NCBI GenBank assembly: GCA_009692185.1
Contig: SHZT01000006.1
Location: forward strand, 1 to 64,000
Source: Gemmatimonadota bacterium
GTDB taxonomy: Bacteria; Gemmatimonadota; Gemmatimonadetes; Gemmatimonadales; GWC2-71-9
Reading direction: 5' to 3'
DNA length: 64,000 nucleotides
The position numbers were made by a program, and so were the translations under genes. How positions within the stretch are numbered: position 1 is the stretch's first letter; the number at the start of each line of letters is the position of its first letter. Shown piece by piece: positions 58,074 through 64,000 of the stretch. The notes under the pieces are model-generated. The model was not told the origin of the DNA, did no database searches, and was given only the letters and a program-made list of their open reading frames with translations.

Positions 58074-58547
58074 ATGCCCGACAAGCCGGACAAGGAGAAG
58101 GACGAGCAAGCCGCTTTCTCGCGGATCGTGAACAACCTGCTCAAGAAGCTGCCCCATGCCGACCCCGAGCTGAAGGGTGACCGCGGAGTGGTTCACGTGT
58201 CCGGCGTGCCGGATGTGCAGCACGCCCCTCGTGGCCCGGAACCGCCATCAACTCGCGCCCGGCTCGCCGTCTGGGGCCGGGTCGCCCTCGGGCTCCTGCT
58301 GGGTGGCGTGGTCAATCAATGGCCGTACGGCCAGGATTGCGGACTGTTCCTCTATCTCTACATGGGCGCACTCCTTGCCGTGGTCGTCGCCGGCATCTGG
58401 GCCGCCGTGTCGTCGTGGCATCGGCGGATGGGCTTCGCGCACATCGTGGCCGTCCTGCTCGCGGCGTGGGGCGCCGCCCTGATCGCGGACACGATCCTGC
58501 CGCGTATCGGGTACGCCGCCGTGCACGCCACGTGGCGGTGCCTGTAA
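58074..58547 (+). CDS. Membrane protein, unknown function
   Basis: N-terminal soluble segment plus three hydrophobic helices. Confidence 0.6.
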   Translation: MPDKPDKEKDEQAAFSRIVNNLLKKLPHADPELKGDRGVVHVSGVPDVQHAPRGPEPPSTRARLAVWGRVALGLLLGGVVNQWPYGQDCGLFLYLYMGALLAVVVAGIWAAVSSWHRRMGFAHIVAVLLAAWGAALIADTILPRIGYAAVHATWRCL

Positions 58548-58606
58548 CCGGGACTCACGAAGTGCGCGCCCTACCGACCTTTCCAAACGCGGCCTAAGCT
58601 TCCGGC

Positions 58607-59152
58607 GTGAAGATCTATACGAAGACCGGCGACACCGGCGACACCGCGCTGTTTGGCGGCGGCCGGGTTCCGAAAGACGACCTGCGAGTCACCGCCTACG
58701 GCGAAGTGGATGAACTGAACTCGTTCATCGGCGCCGCGATCGCCACGTCTCCCGCCGATTTCGAGTCCGCGCTGCTGTCCGATATTCAGCGCGACCTGTT
58801 CGCCATTGGCGGCCAGCTCGCGAGCCCGGACCCGAAGAAGGTGGCAAAGGCGCTGGAAAAGGCGGTGATTGCCGAGAGCCGAGTGCCGGCACTCGAGGCC
58901 GCGATTGATCGCGCTGACATCGAACTGGAGCCGCTGAAGGCGTTCGTCCTGCCGGCGGGAACGCCCAAGGCCACTGCCTTTCACATCGCGCGGACCGTCT
59001 GCCGCCGCGCCGAGCGCGCGGTGGTGGCGTTGCACAAACAGCACGCCGTGCCGCCGGTGATTCTCGTGTACCTCAACCGGCTGTCGGATCTCCTCTTCAC
59101 GCTCGCCCGCCTCGCCAACCGGCGAGCCGGTGTCCCCGACCGTACCTGGTAG
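58607..59152 (+). CDS. Cob(I)yrinic acid a,c-diamide adenosyltransferase, PduO type
   Basis: KIYTKTGDTGDTALFGGGRVPKDDLRVTAYGEVDELNSFIG...LPAGTPKATAFHIARTVCRRAERAVVAL. Confidence 0.95.
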   Translation: MKIYTKTGDTGDTALFGGGRVPKDDLRVTAYGEVDELNSFIGAAIATSPADFESALLSDIQRDLFAIGGQLASPDPKKVAKALEKAVIAESRVPALEAAIDRADIELEPLKAFVLPAGTPKATAFHIARTVCRRAERAVVALHKQHAVPPVILVYLNRLSDLLFTLARLANRRAGVPDRTW

Positions 59153-59154
59153 CC

Positions 59155-60069
59155 GTGCCGGCCTACCGGTTCTATCAGCTCGACGTGTTTACCAGCACGC
59201 CGCTCCAGGGGAACGGGCTCGCTGTCTTTCCCGATGGGACGGGCTTGTCCGACGCGACGATGCAGGCACTCGCGCGCGAGATGAACCTCTCGGAGACCAC
59301 GTTCGTTCTCCCCTCCACCAAGGCCGCGAAGCGAATCCGCATATTCACGCCCCAGGCTGAACTGCCCCTCGCCGGCCACCCCATCGTGGGAACGTGGTGG
59401 CTCCTGGCGGAGAAGAAACTGGTGTCATTCCCGGCGGACGGGCCCGTCGAGGTGATGCAGGAGACCGCCGCGGGCATTCTGCCGGTGGATATCGACATGA
59501 AGGACGGCCGTCCGACCCGCGTGGTGATGACGCAGAAGCTGCCCGAGTTCGGCGACACGGTGACGGACACGGCCAAGTTGGGCAGGGCGCTGGGTGGCGA
59601 CGGCCGCACCGTGAAAAAGGTGCCCGCGCCCCAGGTGGTAGACACCGCAGTGCCCCAGCTCATGGTGCCCATCAAGTCGCTCGATGTGTTGCGCAACCTG
59701 CCGAGCGGTGGTGGCATGGGCCTCGCCCCTCTGCTGAAGAAATTCGGCACCGACTGCGCCATGTGCTACACCCTCGAGACCGAGGCGAAGGATGCGACCG
59801 TGCACTGCCGGATGTTCGCGCCGGGAATCGGCGTCCCCGAGGACCCGGCCACGGGCAGCGCGGCCGGCGCGCTCGGCGCGTATCTCGTCTGGCACAACGT
59901 CATCCGGCCACATGGGGGCGTCGCGAACATCATCGTGGAGCAAGGAATCGAGATGGGCCGCGCCAGCAGGATTCACGTGGAGATCACCGTCGGGAACGGA
60001 GGCGAAATCACCGGCGTCCGTGTGGGCGGGACTGCCGTGACGATCATCGAGGGCGAGGTGCGCTTATAG
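59155..60069 (+). CDS. PhzF family isomerase/epimerase
   Basis: YRFYQLDVFTSTPLQGNGLAVFPD...MNLSETTFVL...IFTPQAELPLAGHPIVGTW...DPATGSAAGALGAYL. Confidence 0.95.
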   Translation: MPAYRFYQLDVFTSTPLQGNGLAVFPDGTGLSDATMQALAREMNLSETTFVLPSTKAAKRIRIFTPQAELPLAGHPIVGTWWLLAEKKLVSFPADGPVEVMQETAAGILPVDIDMKDGRPTRVVMTQKLPEFGDTVTDTAKLGRALGGDGRTVKKVPAPQVVDTAVPQLMVPIKSLDVLRNLPSGGGMGLAPLLKKFGTDCAMCYTLETEAKDATVHCRMFAPGIGVPEDPATGSAAGALGAYLVWHNVIRPHGGVANIIVEQGIEMGRASRIHVEITVGNGGEITGVRVGGTAVTIIEGEVRL

Positions 60070-61172
60070 CCACGCCTACCGTCGTCCGCGTCCCGATCGC
60101 CGCCGCACCGTACGACGTGCTGATGGGCGCGGGGCTCCTGGGCGACCTGCCAGCGTTGCTGTCGCGCTACTGTCCCGCGGCACGATACGCCGTCATCGCG
60201 GACTCGCATGTCGGCGAGGTCTACGGCCCCCGCGTGCGGGACGAAGCGGCACGCGTCGCTCCCACCACGCTGCACACCTTCACCGCGGGTGAGTGGAACA
60301 AGACCCGCGAAAACTGGTCGCTTCTTACGGACCAACTGCTCGCGGCCAGGCTCGGCCGGGACGGGGCAGTGCTGGCATTGGGCGGGGGCGTTACGGGAGA
60401 TCTCGCCGGTTTCGTTGCGGCTACGCTCTACCGCGGCATTTCCTGTGTGCAGATCCCCACGACACTGCTCGCCATGATCGACAGCTCCGTGGGCGGGAAG
60501 ACCGGCGTGGACACGGCTACCGGGAAGAACCTGGTGGGCGCCTTCCACCAGCCGTGTGTCGTCATCGCCGACGTGGACACGCTCGCCACGCTCCCCAAGA
60601 ACCAGCTGGTCGCGGGCATGGCCGAGGCGTTGAAGCACGGCGCCGTCGCCGACCGCGGCTACTTCGACCTGCTGCTCGAATCGCGGGAACAGATCCTGCT
60701 GCGCGATCCCTCAACGCTCGCGGGGCTCGTCGCGCGCAGCGTCGAGATCAAGGCCGGCGTTGTCGCAGAGGACGAGAAGGAACACGGAAAGCGGGCGGTG
60801 CTCAATTTTGGCCACACGGTCGGTCACGCGGTGGAAGCGGCGTCAGGCTATGGCCTGCTGCATGGTGAGGCCGTCGCCATCGGCATGGCCCTCGAGGCGG
60901 AACTTGGCGTACGCCTTTCCGTGACCGACGCGGCTGACGCGAAGCTGCTGCGCACCGCACTCGAGCGATTCAACCTGCCGACCGAGTTGCCGGCGGGCAT
61001 TCGAGCCGACCGGTTGATTGACGCGATGCGCCACGACAAGAAGTCCCGCGACGACCGGATCCGGGCGAGTTTGATCAGGCAAATCGGGGAGCCGGCCAGG
61101 GGGGAAAAGGGCGAATGGACTACTCCAATAGATGACCGGATCCTCGCCGGAGTGCTCGCCGCGGCCGAATAA
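60066..61172 (+). CDS. aroB: 3-dehydroquinate synthase (start codon uncertain)
   Basis: VLALGGGVTGDLAGFVAATLYRGISCVQIPTTLLAMIDSSVGGKTGVD...GMAEALKHG...LNFGHTVGHAVE. Confidence 0.95.
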   Translation: MATPTVVRVPIAAAPYDVLMGAGLLGDLPALLSRYCPAARYAVIADSHVGEVYGPRVRDEAARVAPTTLHTFTAGEWNKTRENWSLLTDQLLAARLGRDGAVLALGGGVTGDLAGFVAATLYRGISCVQIPTTLLAMIDSSVGGKTGVDTATGKNLVGAFHQPCVVIADVDTLATLPKNQLVAGMAEALKHGAVADRGYFDLLLESREQILLRDPSTLAGLVARSVEIKAGVVAEDEKEHGKRAVLNFGHTVGHAVEAASGYGLLHGEAVAIGMALEAELGVRLSVTDAADAKLLRTALERFNLPTELPAGIRADRLIDAMRHDKKSRDDRIRASLIRQIGEPARGEKGEWTTPIDDRILAGVLAAAE

Positions 61173-61354
61173 ACCACATATCCCTCCACACGACTCCACA
61201 CAATTCCCACATCTCAACGCACCGTAACCCATTACCTGACAGTCCTTTGGATGGCCCCTTTATGCGAACTTCGGGAGCCGTTCGTGCGCCCCGCGTGGAC
61301 AAACGCCGGAACCTCATTCCGACAAACGATTTGTGATGTTGAAAACTATTTTTC

Positions 61355-61383
61355 TTGACGCTCCCCGGCGTTCTCCCTATATT
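61355..61383 (+). promoter_or_regulatory. Sigma-70 promoter for the sigma factor gene
   Basis: TTGACG (61355-61360), 17 bp spacer, TATATT (61378-61383). Confidence 0.8.
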
Positions 61384-61466
61384 CGCGCCGCTTTGCTGGT
61401 CTTCTGCGGGTCTCCTTCGAAGCCCGTGTCGTTTCCAGAAGAGCTCCCAACAATCCGGGGTTGGTC

Positions 61467-62360
61467 ATGACCCAGCTTCGCACACGCACGGCGAAAGCTT
61501 TCTTCCGCGCTTCCCCATCGGGCGCGTTCGATCAGTACCTGCAAGACATCCAGAAACTCCCGCTCATACGAGACCCCCAGGAAGAGAAACGGCTCGCGCG
61601 AAAGGCCCAGCGTGGCGACGTAAAGGCGGCAGAGCGCCTCGCCACCGCCAACCTGCGATTCGTGATCTCGTATGTGAAGAAGTACCAGGGGCACGGATTG
61701 GACCTGTCAGAGCTGGTCGCGATAGGCAATGAAGGGTTGTTAAAGGCGGTGAAGAAGTTCGATCCCGAACAAGGCGTGAAGTTCATCTCGTATGCCGTAT
61801 GGTGGGTGCGCCAGGCTGTCCTCAAGGCCCTCGCCGAGCAGACCCGCAGTGTCCGCATCCCGCTCAACCAGAACAGTCATCTCATCCGCATGTCCCGCAC
61901 TGAGACTTACCTCTCCCAGGAGCTGGGCCGCGAGCCCACCGACCAGGAGATCGCGCGGGCGCTGGACGACACGGTGGACAATGTCCGGAGCGCCCGCCGC
62001 ATGACGGCGGCCGAGATCTCGCTGGACGCACCGGTCGACCGGACAGATCGCGATGCAGCGACGCTGGGCGAGCGGTTCGCGGGACAGGAAGGCTCGGAAA
62101 TCGAAGAGAACACCGAGTGCAAGCTGATGCGGGAGGGTATCGACGGCATTCTCAAGAAGTATCTCACCGCGCGCGAACGCAAAATCCTCTATCTCTACTA
62201 CGGGCTCGAAGAAGGCTGCGAAGGCCTGACGCTGGAAAAGATCGGCGAGCTCATGGGTGTCACCCGCGAGCGCATCCGGCAGATCCGCGAGCGCGCCTTC
62301 GAGAAGCTGCGCGAGTCGCCCGACGGCCGGCAGTTGAAGGGGTTCTGGCGCGCAGCCTAG
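61467..62360 (+). CDS. RNA polymerase sigma factor, short RpoD/SigA-like
   Basis: FDQYLQDIQKLPLI; GNEGLLKAVKKFDPEQGVKFISYAVWWVRQAVLKAL; GVTRERIRQIRERAFEKLR; no region 1.1. Confidence 0.95.
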   Translation: MTQLRTRTAKAFFRASPSGAFDQYLQDIQKLPLIRDPQEEKRLARKAQRGDVKAAERLATANLRFVISYVKKYQGHGLDLSELVAIGNEGLLKAVKKFDPEQGVKFISYAVWWVRQAVLKALAEQTRSVRIPLNQNSHLIRMSRTETYLSQELGREPTDQEIARALDDTVDNVRSARRMTAAEISLDAPVDRTDRDAATLGERFAGQEGSEIEENTECKLMREGIDGILKKYLTARERKILYLYYGLEEGCEGLTLEKIGELMGVTRERIRQIRERAFEKLRESPDGRQLKGFWRAA

Positions 62361-62389
62361 CACCCGACTGACGTCTCGCCGGCACCCAT

Positions 62390-62420
62390 CGGGGCCCGGG
62401 CCAAGCGCTCGGGCCCCGTT
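62390..62420 (+). terminator. Probable intrinsic terminator
   Basis: CGGGGCCCG - ggccaagcgct - CGGGCCCCG followed by TTT, just after the sigma gene. Confidence 0.6.
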
Positions 62421-62445
62421 TGCCGTGCGGGAGTATCTTTTCTCC

Positions 62446-63876
62446 ATGAGCACCGTGCTCGACTCCCTGTCCGGCATCGTTGGTGAACGCTGGGTCCGCA
62501 CCGCGGGACCTGCGCTGGACACCTACGCGAGCGACGGTCTCCCCACGATCAACTCACCACCCCGCGCCGTCGTGATACCTGGGAACCGCGATGAAGTGAT
62601 CGCGGTCGTCCGCACGCTGGCCGCGGCGAACGTTCCGTTTGTCGCGCGGGGCGCGGGAACGGGACTCTCGGGTGGCGCGGTGGGCAACGACGCCAGTGTT
62701 GTCATCGCGCTCACCCGCCTGAATCGCATCATCTCCGTGGACACGGTCAACCGCCGCGCCACCGTCGAACCCGGCGTGGTAAACGCCCGCCTTTCCGACG
62801 CCACTCGGCCGCACGGCCTGCACTATGCCCCGGACCCCTCAAGCCAGGCGGCATGCACCATCGGCGGAAACGTGGCGGAGAATGCCGGCGGCCCGCATTG
62901 CCTCAAGTACGGCGTCACGTCCAACCACATTCTCGAACTCGAAGTCGTCCTGCCGGACGGCGAGCTGATCACGCTGGGGTCGCCCGCGGGTGAACCGTGG
63001 GGCCCCGACCTGGTGGGACTCTTTGTCGGCAGCGAAGGCATGTTCGGTATCGCCACGCGCATCACGGTCCGGCTTCTGCCCATCCCCGGCTCGATTCGCA
63101 CACTGCTCGCCGATTTCTCCTCCGTGCGGCAGGCGGGCGAGGCGGTCTCGGCCGTGATCGCCTCGGGCATCATGCCGGCGGCGCTCGAGATGATGGACCA
63201 GAGCTGTGTGCAGGTGGTCGAGGCCTCGATCTACGCCGCGGGCTACCCAACCGATGCCGCGGCCGTGCTGCTCGCCGAGTTCGACGGCGAAAGCGAAGCC
63301 GCAGTTGACGCAGAAAGCGCGCAGATTGCGCAGATACTTCAGGCAAACGGGGCGCGCAGCGTGCGCACCGCCACCACTGCGGCAGACCGTGCGCGCCTGT
63401 GGCAGGGCCGCAAGAAGGCGTTCGGCGCCCTCGGCCGCATCAGCCCGGACCTCGTCGTGCAGGACGCCGTCGTTCCCCGCTCCGCCCTGCCGGACGTGCT
63501 CGATGAAATTGCGGCCATCGCGAAGCGGTACCGGATTAGGGTGAGCAACGTGTTCCACGCGGGCGACGGCAACCTGCACCCCAACCTGTCCTTCGACGGC
63601 CGGAACGCCGACGAGCGCCGCCGGGTGGAAGAAGCTGCGGGCGCGATCATGGAAGCGTGCATCGCCGCTGGGGGAACCATCACGGGTGAGCACGGGGTGG
63701 GAAGCGACAAGCTGCGCTACATGCCGCTCATATTCGACGCCGAGACGCTCACGGTCATGCGGGACACGCGCCTTGCGTGGGACCCGGCGGGACTCGCGAA
63801 TCCTGGCAAGGTCGTGCCCATTCATGCCTGTCGTGAATGGCACGCCGGTGGCCGTGCGCGGAAGGCGGTCGCCTGA
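62446..63876 (+). CDS. glcD: FAD-linked oxidase, glycolate oxidase subunit GlcD-like
   Basis: FVARGAGTGLSGGAVG...ATVEPGVVNARLSDAT...GGNVAENAGGPHCLKYGVTSNHI...VFHAGDGNLHPNL...GEHGVG. Confidence 0.92.
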   Translation: MSTVLDSLSGIVGERWVRTAGPALDTYASDGLPTINSPPRAVVIPGNRDEVIAVVRTLAAANVPFVARGAGTGLSGGAVGNDASVVIALTRLNRIISVDTVNRRATVEPGVVNARLSDATRPHGLHYAPDPSSQAACTIGGNVAENAGGPHCLKYGVTSNHILELEVVLPDGELITLGSPAGEPWGPDLVGLFVGSEGMFGIATRITVRLLPIPGSIRTLLADFSSVRQAGEAVSAVIASGIMPAALEMMDQSCVQVVEASIYAAGYPTDAAAVLLAEFDGESEAAVDAESAQIAQILQANGARSVRTATTAADRARLWQGRKKAFGALGRISPDLVVQDAVVPRSALPDVLDEIAAIAKRYRIRVSNVFHAGDGNLHPNLSFDGRNADERRRVEEAAGAIMEACIAAGGTITGEHGVGSDKLRYMPLIFDAETLTVMRDTRLAWDPAGLANPGKVVPIHACREWHAGGRARKAVA

Positions 63877-64000
63877 TGGCTATCCCGACGCGGTGGCGCA
63901 CCACGTTCGAGGAGCAGATCGCCGACGCGCGGCGCCGCGTGGACGCGGCCGAGGCTCAGCTCGCGAAAGGCGAAGGCCAGCGCGCGTTGCAGGATCTCTA
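63876..64000 (+). CDS. Hypothetical protein, 5' part only
   Basis: ATG overlapping glcD TGA (TGATG): MAIPTRWRTTFEEQIADARRRVDAAEAQLAKGEGQRALQDL... Confidence 0.6.
   Translation, partial: MAIPTRWRTTFEEQIADARRRVDAAEAQLAKGEGQRALQDL

Overview
This is a 64 kb high-GC bacterial chromosomal window, very densely coding with chains of ATGA/GTGA/TTGA overlaps. Gene content and layout suggest a Gemmatimonadota-like organism (inference). No rRNA, tRNA, CRISPR array, prophage or IS element was recognised. Main blocks: MsbA-type ABC transporter and a PorX-like receiver-PglZ protein; yebC-ruvCAB running by overlaps into a urate/allantoate degradation cluster (alc-uraD-uraH-puuD), convergent with a CitE-like DUF6986 gene and xanthine dehydrogenase genes; queA-tgt-yajC-def-fmt-thiE-thiS-thiG-PASTA-rpe-tlpA-ybbR-tsaD-lgt; a cytochrome c-FTR1 iron permease with a Fur-like palindrome; acpS; tamB/tamA-like genes; dacB, FNR and several secreted peptidases; an acyl-CoA synthetase split in two; TetR, desaturase, PduO-type adenosyltransferase, PhzF, aroB, a short RpoD-like sigma factor and glcD. 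The most interesting signals are: (i) a dispersed palindromic repeat inside the acyl-CoA synthetase gene that splits it into two ORFs joined by a GTGA overlap; (ii) several gene-junction tandem tracts sharing an 8-bp (once 9-bp) period but with different unit sequences, some folding back as inverted arrays; (iii) secreted enzyme homologues that have lost catalytic motifs; (iv) an uncharacterised CitE-like gene in the purine catabolic cluster; (v) a similar C-terminal-tail plus promoter segment found upstream of two secreted peptidase genes. All calls come from reading the sequence and the ORF translations; no database search was run.
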